This document shows, in pieces, positions 19,093 to 26,196 of a DNA stretch of 64,000 bases. Source of the DNA: Gramella jeungdoensis. GTDB taxonomy: Bacteria > Bacteroidota > Bacteroidia > Flavobacteriales > Flavobacteriaceae. Location of the stretch: positions 124,001-188,000 of the forward strand of contig NZ_JAMSCK010000005.1 of NCBI RefSeq assembly GCF_023805255.1, read 5' to 3'. The position numbers were made by a program, and so were the translations under genes. The notes beneath the pieces are model-generated. The model was not told the DNA's origin. It did no database searches and saw only the letters and a list, made by a program, of their open reading frames with translations. Within the stretch, counting starts at the first letter, position 1; each line of letters opens with the position of its first letter.

Positions 19093-19226
19093 AAATACCC
19101 AAATCATACTGGTTCTATATCATTGCAGCGATTGTAACCATAATAGGGATAATAACAGGGTGGTATTTCTTTTTATTGATCATCTTCCCGCTGAGTATTT
19201 TCAGTTCTAATAAAAAGCAAAAATAA
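19089..19226 (+). CDS. Small two-helix membrane protein
   Basis: A 45-residue reading frame starting MKIPKSYWFYIIAAI, with two adjacent hydrophobic segments (about residues 8-23 and 25-38) around a Gly-Trp turn, and a basic NKKQK end. The ATG overlaps the DCC stop by ATGA, a typical translational-coupling arrangement. The composition (aromatic and Ile-rich helices, positive tail) is that of a genuine small membrane protein. No family is recognised; a partner role for the DCC protein is inference from coupling. Confidence 0.6.
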   Translation: MKIPKSYWFYIIAAIVTIIGIITGWYFFLLIIFPLSIFSSNKKQK

Positions 19227-19310
19227 TCTTAAGAATTAGGTTTCCAAACCGAGTTAAACTTATCCTAAACAGCCCGGAGTATTTGCTAAAATGGGCCTTT
19301 CACTGTAATT

Positions 19311-19318
19311 TAAATTTG
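19311..19318 (+). promoter_or_regulatory. Probable -7 element for the 19336 gene
   Basis: TAAATTTG fits TAnnTTTG and ends 17 bases before ATG 19336. A TTTG at 19292-19295 is upstream but only 15 bases away, shorter than the usual spacing. Confidence 0.4.
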
Positions 19319-19335
19319 AATTAAAATTCAAAAAA

Positions 19336-19662
19336 ATGAAAGATTACGGTACATTATCTCAAGCTATCAACAAATTGAAACTCGAAGAAGGTTATGAGCA
19401 CGACTTTAACCTGCTCGATGAACAAATTGAGTTAAAATCTAAAAACGAAACCTTTGGTGTGGAAGAATTTGAGGTAGATAAGGTTCTTCGGTTTGAAGGA
19501 ATGAGTGATCCCGATGATAATGCCATACTATATGCGATAACCACTACCAATAATAGAAAAGGTGTACTGGTTGATGCTTATGGAATGTATAGCGGCCAGG
19601 TTTCTCAAAAAATGCTGGACAAGCTAGATCTAAAGGATCATCGCGATATAGAAGAATCCTAG
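19336..19662 (+). CDS. Conserved hypothetical protein (often misnamed PRPP synthetase)
   Basis: A 108-residue soluble acidic protein. The pattern LSQAINxLKxEEGYEHDFNL, FEVDKVLRFEGMSDPDDNAILYAI and KGVLVDAYGMYSG is that of a small family common in Bacteroidota, sometimes labelled phosphoribosylpyrophosphate synthetase in databases. It has none of the PRPP-binding loop of true PRPP synthetases, and at 108 residues is far too short, so that name should not be used. It sits with Dps and MscS, a setting that hints at stress expression, but function is unknown. Confidence 0.8.
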   Translation: MKDYGTLSQAINKLKLEEGYEHDFNLLDEQIELKSKNETFGVEEFEVDKVLRFEGMSDPDDNAILYAITTTNNRKGVLVDAYGMYSGQVSQKMLDKLDLKDHRDIEES

Positions 19663-19755
19663 TTAAACTTCTATTAAAATCCCCTGCCAGAATTGGGCAA
19701 ATAACTAAATCATTGTAATTTTATATTGAAACAAAAAAAACAATAACTAAAAACT

Positions 19756-20253
19756 ATGAATTATTTAGGTTTGGATTCTAATAAAACAAAAAAAACAGTT
19801 GAAGAACTGAATGTCCTTTTAGCTGATTATCATTTGTACTATCAAAAATTGAGGAACTTTCACTGGAATATTATAGGCAAGAATTTCTTCGACCTACATG
19901 AAAAATTTGAAGAGCTTTATGAGGATGCCAAAATAAAGGTTGATGAAATAGCTGAAAGAATTCTCACCTTAAGGTTTCAACCAACCAGCAATCTTAGTGA
20001 GTATTTAAAAGATTCCAATTTGAAGGAATCTCCTTCTGATATTTCTGACAGCAAAATGATTGGAATTTTACTGGAAGATCACAGTTTAATCTTAAAGCAA
20101 ATGAGAAAGGTGATTAAAACTGCCGATGAGGCGGGTGACGAAGGAACCATAGACCTTATTGGTGCATATATTCGTGAAATGGAAAAAACAAGCTGGATGC
20201 TTGATGCATGGAAAATGAAGACCAGTGAGCACCATAAACCTGTCAAGAAATAA
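19756..20253 (+). CDS. dps: Dps-family ferritin-like protein
   Basis: This miniferritin forms 12-subunit shells that oxidise and store iron using peroxide, protecting DNA. The inter-subunit ferroxidase ligands are visible with canonical spacing: His36, His48, Asp63 and Glu67 in the NFHWNIIGKNFFDLHEKFEELYEDAKIK region (read in parts). Length 165 aa is normal; the C-terminal helix ends in a basic HHKPVKK tail that could bind DNA. It lies between the small conserved gene and mscS (22-base gap to mscS), so a stress-related unit 19336-21157 is likely. Confidence 0.93.
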   Translation: MNYLGLDSNKTKKTVEELNVLLADYHLYYQKLRNFHWNIIGKNFFDLHEKFEELYEDAKIKVDEIAERILTLRFQPTSNLSEYLKDSNLKESPSDISDSKMIGILLEDHSLILKQMRKVIKTADEAGDEGTIDLIGAYIREMEKTSWMLDAWKMKTSEHHKPVKK

Positions 20254-20275
20254 TATTCAGTACTAACAAATCAAT

Positions 20276-21157
20276 ATGGACGAATTTAATATCCGGGATT
20301 CAGTAAAAGGTATATGGGATAAATTAGGCGGATGGCTGGATTCATTAATCCTTAATCTGCCTAATTTTCTTTTGGCCGTAATTGTATTTATTCTGTTTGT
20401 GGTGATTGCCAAGTATGTAGGCAGAATATTTGGAAGGATCACCAGAAAACGAATAAAACAGGATTCTATCAGATTGATGGTGGTAAAAGTCATCAAAGCG
20501 GTTGTAATCCTGATAGGTTTTTTCATATCCCTTGAATTATTGAATCTGGATAAATTGCTCACCTCTGTTCTGGCTGGTGCTGGAGTTGTAGGATTGGCAA
20601 TAGGTCTTGCCCTTCAGGGTACCCTTAACAACACTTTTTCGGGACTTATTCTTAGTTTCCTGCCAGAATTACAAATTGGTGACTGGGTTGAAACCAATGG
20701 CTATGCCGGTACGGTTACCGAAATAAACCTGAGAAATATTGTTATCAAGCAATCAGATAATAACTACGTGGTAATTCCCAATTCAAAGATAATCGAGGAA
20801 CCGTTTAAGAATTTCTCCAGAACGCCTAGATCCAGGATCTTTGTGAATTGTGGTGTTGGTTATGAATCAGATCTGGAAATGGTAAGAGACCTAACCCTGG
20901 AAGTGATACAAGATCATTTTCCCCAACGTGGGAATGAAGAAGTTGAATTTCTTTATCAGGAATTTGGAGATAGTTCAATAAATTATGTAGTAAGATTCTG
21001 GGCAGATGTCACAAAAAACAGGGATATCCTGGTTGCACAGAATAAAGCAATAATTGCCATCAAGAAAGCCTATGATGCTAAAGGAGTGAATATCCCATTC
21101 CCTATAAGAACTATAGATTTTAAAAATCAGCTTTCTATAAATAAAAATGCAGAATAG
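20276..21157 (+). CDS. mscS: MscS-family small-conductance mechanosensitive channel
   Basis: A 293-residue channel that opens under membrane tension to release osmolytes. Hydrophobic helices occupy about residues 20-90. The pore-lining TM3 is the Ala/Gly-rich LTSVLAGAGVVGLAIGLALQGTL segment (near 97-119), followed by the beta domain signature (IGDWVETNGYAGTV; NYVVIPNSKI) and the C-terminal alpha/beta domain. The gene starts 22 bases after dps and ends at a strong hairpin terminator. Confidence 0.93.
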   Translation: MDEFNIRDSVKGIWDKLGGWLDSLILNLPNFLLAVIVFILFVVIAKYVGRIFGRITRKRIKQDSIRLMVVKVIKAVVILIGFFISLELLNLDKLLTSVLAGAGVVGLAIGLALQGTLNNTFSGLILSFLPELQIGDWVETNGYAGTVTEINLRNIVIKQSDNNYVVIPNSKIIEEPFKNFSRTPRSRIFVNCGVGYESDLEMVRDLTLEVIQDHFPQRGNEEVEFLYQEFGDSSINYVVRFWADVTKNRDILVAQNKAIIAIKKAYDAKGVNIPFPIRTIDFKNQLSINKNAE

Positions 21158-21181
21158 AAGCTTAGTTTATAATCTCAAAAT

Positions 21182-21212
21182 AAAAAAGCCGTCTATATTA
21201 GACGGCTTTTTT
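21182..21212. terminator. Bidirectional Rho-independent terminator
   Basis: Stem GCCGTCTA/TAGACGGC with a 3-base loop, flanked by six A on one side and six T on the other, between convergent mscS and the 21235-24954 gene; it can serve both strands. Confidence 0.9.
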
Positions 21213-21234
21213 AATTTATATAGTGAGGCCTGGA

Positions 21235-24200
21235 TCAGAACTTAAGTCCAATACCAAATTCAAAGCGTGTTCCTTCACCACCTGCAAATAAGCTAAAGGT
21301 TCCCTGAATAGCATCTGCACTATTTATCCATAATCCGCCTCCATAGCTATCATGCCATAAATCACTATTCTTTCCATCTAACCAAACCCGACCAAGATCA
21401 TACCCTCCAAATACTCCAAGCTGAAATGGCAGAAAGCTTGTTTTCACCGTATTGAATGAATAGCGTAGGTCTGCCCCGGTTCCAAAAGAACTTTTCCCCG
21501 TATATCGTTCAAGTCTATAACCTCTCAACCCACTATCTGCTCCTAATTGGGCGGCCTGGTAAAACTCAAACTCCTGCCCTATATTGATATGGGCCTCTGC
21601 CCTGGTTTTAAGTACCAGTTTCCTGTTTCTTGTAAGCGCATTATAAAATCCCATATACGGTTTAAAATAACCATATTGGCGATCAATGTCAGCTGTGTTC
21701 AGCTTAGCACCAAGATTAAGTTCAAAGAGCATTCCCCGGGTGGGGTTCAACCTATTATCATAACTTTCATACCTGTACATTGCATCAACCCCGGCAAAAT
21801 ACTTTCTTTGGAAGAATTTAGGATCATTAGTCGTAAATTCTTCAGTAACGAAACGGCCTTCTGTATCCTGAACTTCAACCCCTTCAAAGCTGGCTGTAAA
21901 TCCAAAGAAGCTACCAAACGGTGTTTTATTTACAAGTGCAGCCTTAACCCCTATTTTACTTAAGCCTACCCGATTATAATCCAAACCTACTTCATCCTCA
22001 TAATTTAGAGTTTCATTACCAAAGCCGAAGAAGTTTTCCGAAAATTTAGGACTTGCGAAATTCACTCCTACCTGTAAATTGTATTTTCCTACAATACTTG
22101 CAAACTCGGCTTCATAATCCAAAGCAAATCCATTTGTGGCAGAATGAAATTCAGCCGAGAAAGTATGCTGTGAAGTAAAAGGGTTTCGCTTGAATTTATT
22201 GATAGACTTTATAAATTTTAGTCCGAAAGTATATCCATGATCGGGATTATATCCCAGGTCTGGCAAAATAGTTCCTGATGAAAATGTCTTCTTATCCTTA
22301 TCGTAGGTATTTATTTCATAATTATCAGTAAACCTGAATTTAGCATTCTCGGCCTTTTTTACGGTATTCGGAAGCGATTTATGATCATATATCTTTAAAT
22401 TCCTACCGTTTTCAATTGTATAGACATCGTTGTTCTGCCCACCAATTATCCGAACAAAGATCTTTTCGGGGCCGGTACCTTTTACCAGAATCTTATCATC
22501 ATCATCCAGACCATATACCCAGATCTCCTCAGTTTCATCGGCTTTATATATTTTATCACTAAGGTCTTCGGCTCTTTCACCATCCTTATTTCTGGTCACA
22601 GTGACCCGGGTATTCCCATCAGGCAATCTTTCAACATCTATAAAATCATCCTTATCTGTTCCAGTGACAATCGCCAGGTTAGCCAAATGATCATAATACC
22701 TCATGGCAATATCCACAATATTGTTCCTTCGGCCTTTGACGTTTTCCATCAGCTCCTCTGATGCTTCTCCTCTGGTTTCTTCTGGTAGGTTTGCAAAGGC
22801 TTCTTCTATTACTTCGTCAGTAATATTGTTCTTAATGAACTCTGCCTGCTCCTTCCAGGTTTCCTTTCCTGTATTTTGCAAAAGGGATCTATCCAATCCA
22901 AGCGCAGCAATATTGAACCATTCAACATCATGAATATCATCGCCATAGACCGCGAACTGATTCGCGAATCCTGTTAAAGCTCTTAATGTTCCGAAAAATG
23001 CACCATCAAAATTCGAAAATACCTGGTCACGGTCCCGGGGAATGGGCTTAAAGTGGTGATTACCTTCACTATCTTCTATTTCAGCCCAACGCCACTGATT
23101 CTGGTGCCTATCCCAATCCCCTATAAGCATATCAAAAATTCGGGCTCTAACATAGGAATCCTCATCAAGGATATATTTTTCATCGCGCCTTAATCTTTCA
23201 AGCATGCCGTCAGTACCGACAATATCATGATCAGGACTTCCGAAATACTCATACCCCTTCCAGGTTTCTTCGGGTCTTTCAACGATCATATATATATCAT
23301 CTCCATGAACTGAGTTATACTTACCCAGGGCCTCCTGCTTTGGGAGATAGAAAATTTTGGGGTTGGTATGATATACATCGGCTGCCTGACTTAGCCTGGG
23401 CACAACAAGAAAACCATAAGGATGGGCAGCAGTATAAAAATCGGTCATTAGATCCTCTGCCACGGTATTCTCCAACTTATCTTCAACCGGCTGATTTTTA
23501 AAAGCTACATTCTGAAGAAACCTTAAAGCATCCTTCCTAACTCTCCTGATATTATAAACTCTACCGAGGCTGTCTTCTACACGTAAGGAAACTGTTTGGT
23601 GGCCTCCTGCTTCCCTAACGACCTTAAGTCCACCATACAGAGTATCCAGATCGGCTACCGGAAGGGTAACATCGGTACCATATAATTCCCTATATCTTTT
23701 TCCCCAAACTGTATTATATACCGGGCTCTTCTCGGTTTCTTCCTCCTTATAAATGGAAGTCGTCATGGTTGGCGGAAAACTATCAGGATAATCCTTAAAT
23801 TCGAACGGTACAGGAGTCTCATAAACCTGCCTCTGATAAAGCAACTTAGGTTTATTATCCTCATTGCCATAAAAACTTATCCAGGAAGAACCATCCTTAA
23901 AAATATCCAGAACTGCAAACCCCTGTCCATTATAGGCAAAAAGACCATCATTACTTAAAGTTGCGTATGTAGCCTTGGACCCAGAACCAGAAACTACCTG
24001 CTTCACACTATCGTGTTCTATGTATTGAAGTGAGTGTTCATGACCCGATACAAAGATCATTCTCTCAGCACTTCTTGCAATATTAGACAATCGGGTTGCT
24101 AATGATTTATAACGGTTATTCTGGGCATCCTGAATGGATACTCCTCCGGTTGTTCTTATTAGAGTTGCAAGAGATCCCAGTATTGGAATTGGGATTTTCT

Positions 24201-24954
24201 TTTGAGAAGGATAGATATGCCTGTCAAAACTATACTGACCGCCGTGAACCCCATTTGTATAAACCGGGTGGTGAAGGGCCAGAACAATGGTTTTATTCTG
24301 ATGGTCTTCAATTTCTGACTCCAGTTCGAGGAACATAGCCTCTCTGGTCTTTATTTGCTCACAATTATCATTTATTCTTGGGTTTTGATCCCAGTCTTCC
24401 AGGTACCACTGCGAGTCTATAACGATCAATTGGATATTTTCGGTAATCTCCACAGATTGCATTCCACATCCAATTTTAGGGCTCCAGACCAGGATATCCT
24501 TAAACTTTTCAGTTAAATAATCCTTTTGCCTTTCCAGACCATTCAGTTTTTCGTTATACCAGTCGTGGTTCCCAGGAATCACCACAACCCTTCCTTTATA
24601 GTTCTCAATCGCATCAAGTTGGGCATCCAGGCGATATTCTGCTGCTTCACGTTCCGGTGAATCTTTAGGAGGCATCCCGTCTGGATAGATATTATCTCCA
24701 AGAAAAATGGTGTAGTTTTCAGTCTTATTGACCGAATCTAGAAATGTCTTAAAAGCAATCAGGCCAAGAGAAGTTCCTCCCGGTGGTGAATACCCACCAT
24801 CCCCAAGCAGATAAAAGGACTTTTCAATTTCTTTGGTTTCAGGGTAATTGAAATTGGATTCTGGTTCACCTTCTTTGTATTTTGGTTTAACCGTAGCACA
24901 TGCAAAAACGAGGAATAATGCTAGGAAATAGGCTGAAAGTTTAACTTTTCTCAT
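21235..24954 (-). CDS. Giant lipoprotein: metallophosphoesterase - CotH/FAM20-like kinase segment - BamA-type barrel
   Basis: A 1239-residue protein. Cys19 (VFAC) is a likely lipidation site. Residues 45-360 are a calcineurin-like phosphoesterase with all motif blocks: GDGG (51-54), GDN (86-88), GNHD (128-131), HH (228-229) and GHEH (304-307). Residues 440-650 have a kinase-like order: RVYNIRRVRKD (466-475), Glu500, then IGDWDRHQNQW (611-621) and PIPRDRDQVF (637-646), resembling the catalytic and metal motifs of CotH/FAM20-type kinases. From about 870 the sequence is beta-rich, with SGLRGY as in BamA/Omp85 POTRA-less barrels, ending in a terminal Phe. The phosphoesterase and barrel are confident, the kinase resemblance is my inference by motif order. 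Minus strand, monocistronic, ended by the shared terminator. Confidence 0.85.
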   Translation of the reverse strand: MRKVKLSAYFLALFLVFACATVKPKYKEGEPESNFNYPETKEIEKSFYLLGDGGYSPPGGTSLGLIAFKTFLDSVNKTENYTIFLGDNIYPDGMPPKDSPEREAAEYRLDAQLDAIENYKGRVVVIPGNHDWYNEKLNGLERQKDYLTEKFKDILVWSPKIGCGMQSVEITENIQLIVIDSQWYLEDWDQNPRINDNCEQIKTREAMFLELESEIEDHQNKTIVLALHHPVYTNGVHGGQYSFDRHIYPSQKKIPIPILGSLATLIRTTGGVSIQDAQNNRYKSLATRLSNIARSAERMIFVSGHEHSLQYIEHDSVKQVVSGSGSKATYATLSNDGLFAYNGQGFAVLDIFKDGSSWISFYGNEDNKPKLLYQRQVYETPVPFEFKDYPDSFPPTMTTSIYKEEETEKSPVYNTVWGKRYRELYGTDVTLPVADLDTLYGGLKVVREAGGHQTVSLRVEDSLGRVYNIRRVRKDALRFLQNVAFKNQPVEDKLENTVAEDLMTDFYTAAHPYGFLVVPRLSQAADVYHTNPKIFYLPKQEALGKYNSVHGDDIYMIVERPEETWKGYEYFGSPDHDIVGTDGMLERLRRDEKYILDEDSYVRARIFDMLIGDWDRHQNQWRWAEIEDSEGNHHFKPIPRDRDQVFSNFDGAFFGTLRALTGFANQFAVYGDDIHDVEWFNIAALGLDRSLLQNTGKETWKEQAEFIKNNITDEVIEEAFANLPEETRGEASEELMENVKGRRNNIVDIAMRYYDHLANLAIVTGTDKDDFIDVERLPDGNTRVTVTRNKDGERAEDLSDKIYKADETEEIWVYGLDDDDKILVKGTGPEKIFVRIIGGQNNDVYTIENGRNLKIYDHKSLPNTVKKAENAKFRFTDNYEINTYDKDKKTFSSGTILPDLGYNPDHGYTFGLKFIKSINKFKRNPFTSQHTFSAEFHSATNGFALDYEAEFASIVGKYNLQVGVNFASPKFSENFFGFGNETLNYEDEVGLDYNRVGLSKIGVKAALVNKTPFGSFFGFTASFEGVEVQDTEGRFVTEEFTTNDPKFFQRKYFAGVDAMYRYESYDNRLNPTRGMLFELNLGAKLNTADIDRQYGYFKPYMGFYNALTRNRKLVLKTRAEAHINIGQEFEFYQAAQLGADSGLRGYRLERYTGKSSFGTGADLRYSFNTVKTSFLPFQLGVFGGYDLGRVWLDGKNSDLWHDSYGGGLWINSADAIQGTFSLFAGGEGTRFEFGIGLKF

Positions 24955-25011
24955 AGAAAATATTGGTCGATTTTTTTTGTAATTTGGTCAATGTATCTAA
25001 GAACTTCATGT

Positions 25012-26196
25012 ATGAACAATCTCATAGAGAAAGCCGATAAATTTGTTGAAGAATTATTTAAAGAAAAACTGCCAAACACCTTTATTTATCATAATTACCA
25101 GCACACGCAGCGTGTGGTTAAAAGTACTAAAGAATTAATCGATAATTCTGAAATTAATGTTAAAGACAAGGAAGCGCTACTCCTGGCAGCATGGCTTCAT
25201 GATACAGGCTATATACATACATATAAAGGCCACGAAGAGAAAAGTGCAGAAATAGCAGAGGAGTTTTTGAAAGATAATAATGCTACTGATGAACTTATCG
25301 AGAAAGTAAAAAAATACATCAAGGCAACTAAATTTACCAATGTCCCTGAAACATTGGGAGAAAAAATTATCAGGGATGCTGATTCCTCCCATTTCGGAAA
25401 GGATTACTTTGAGGAAACCAGCGAGTTTTTAAGGCAGGAACTTGAACTTCATAATATCAAGAATTTCACAAATGCAGAATGGCTGGAGGAGAATATCCTG
25501 GTTTTTACTGAAAAGCATCAATATTATACCGATTATGCAATAAAGGAATGGAAACCCAAGAAAGAAGAAAACCTTCTCGAACTCATAGAGAGCAAGAATA
25601 AGCAGGAAAAAAAGCTTAAAAAAGAGGAACACAAGGCCCGTATGAAGGCCAAGTATAAAAACGAAAATCCTGAGAGAAGTATTCAAACCCTCTACAGGAC
25701 TACACTTAGAAATCATATTAAATTGAGTGATATTGCCGATACCAAAGCGAATATCCTGCTTTCGGTTAATGCGATTATCATTTCCCTGGCGATCGCTGAT
25801 ATGATACCCAAGCTGGAGGCTGCCTCTAACAAACATTTATTGATCCCTACGCTGATTCTAATCCTATTTAGCGTGGCTTCAATTATTCTATCAATCATGT
25901 CCACCAGACCAAATGTTACCAGTGGGGAGTTTACAAGAGACCAGGTAAAAAACAGGGAAGTTAATCTGTTGTTCTTCGGGAATTATCACAAGATGCCATT
26001 TGATCAGTTTAGATGGGCCATGAATGAACTCATTAAAGACAAAGATTATGTTTATGAAATGCTAACCTTAGACCTTCACCTTCTTGGAAAGGTCTTACAT
26101 CGTAAGTATATGCTTTTAAGACTCACCTATACCGTTTTTATGAGCGGGATCGTAATTTCGGTATTGGCCTATATAGTTTCTTTTTACTTAATGTAG
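25012..26196 (+). CDS. HD-domain phosphohydrolase fused to Pycsar-effector-type (PycTM/DUF5706) membrane domain
   Basis: A 394-residue protein. The N-terminal HD hydrolase has His31, the WLHD pair (His63-Asp64), His74 and RDAD (Asp122), the expected metal ligands. A highly charged Lys/Glu helix (about 185-215) leads to the C-terminal domain, where SDIADTKANILLSVNA begins the first membrane segment (246-265), followed by helices at about 276-297 and 371-393. That motif is the hallmark of the PycTM/DUF5706 domain of Pycsar antiphage effectors. No pyrimidine cyclase gene is nearby. I prefer ATG 25012 because ATG 24991 sits right after a TAATTTG (24981-24987) promoter-like box. The end overlaps the GAF gene by 9 bases, convergent. 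Confidence 0.83.
   Translation: MNNLIEKADKFVEELFKEKLPNTFIYHNYQHTQRVVKSTKELIDNSEINVKDKEALLLAAWLHDTGYIHTYKGHEEKSAEIAEEFLKDNNATDELIEKVKKYIKATKFTNVPETLGEKIIRDADSSHFGKDYFEETSEFLRQELELHNIKNFTNAEWLEENILVFTEKHQYYTDYAIKEWKPKKEENLLELIESKNKQEKKLKKEEHKARMKAKYKNENPERSIQTLYRTTLRNHIKLSDIADTKANILLSVNAIIISLAIADMIPKLEAASNKHLLIPTLILILFSVASIILSIMSTRPNVTSGEFTRDQVKNREVNLLFFGNYHKMPFDQFRWAMNELIKDKDYVYEMLTLDLHLLGKVLHRKYMLLRLTYTVFMSGIVISVLAYIVSFYLM

Noticed and set aside
19336-19662. PRPP synthetase
   Set aside because: The name is used for homologues, but the 108-residue protein lacks the PRPP-binding loop and is about one third of the needed length.
24991-26196. Complete Pycsar system
   Set aside because: Only the effector-type domain is found; no PycC cyclase lies next to it, so I did not call a full defence system.
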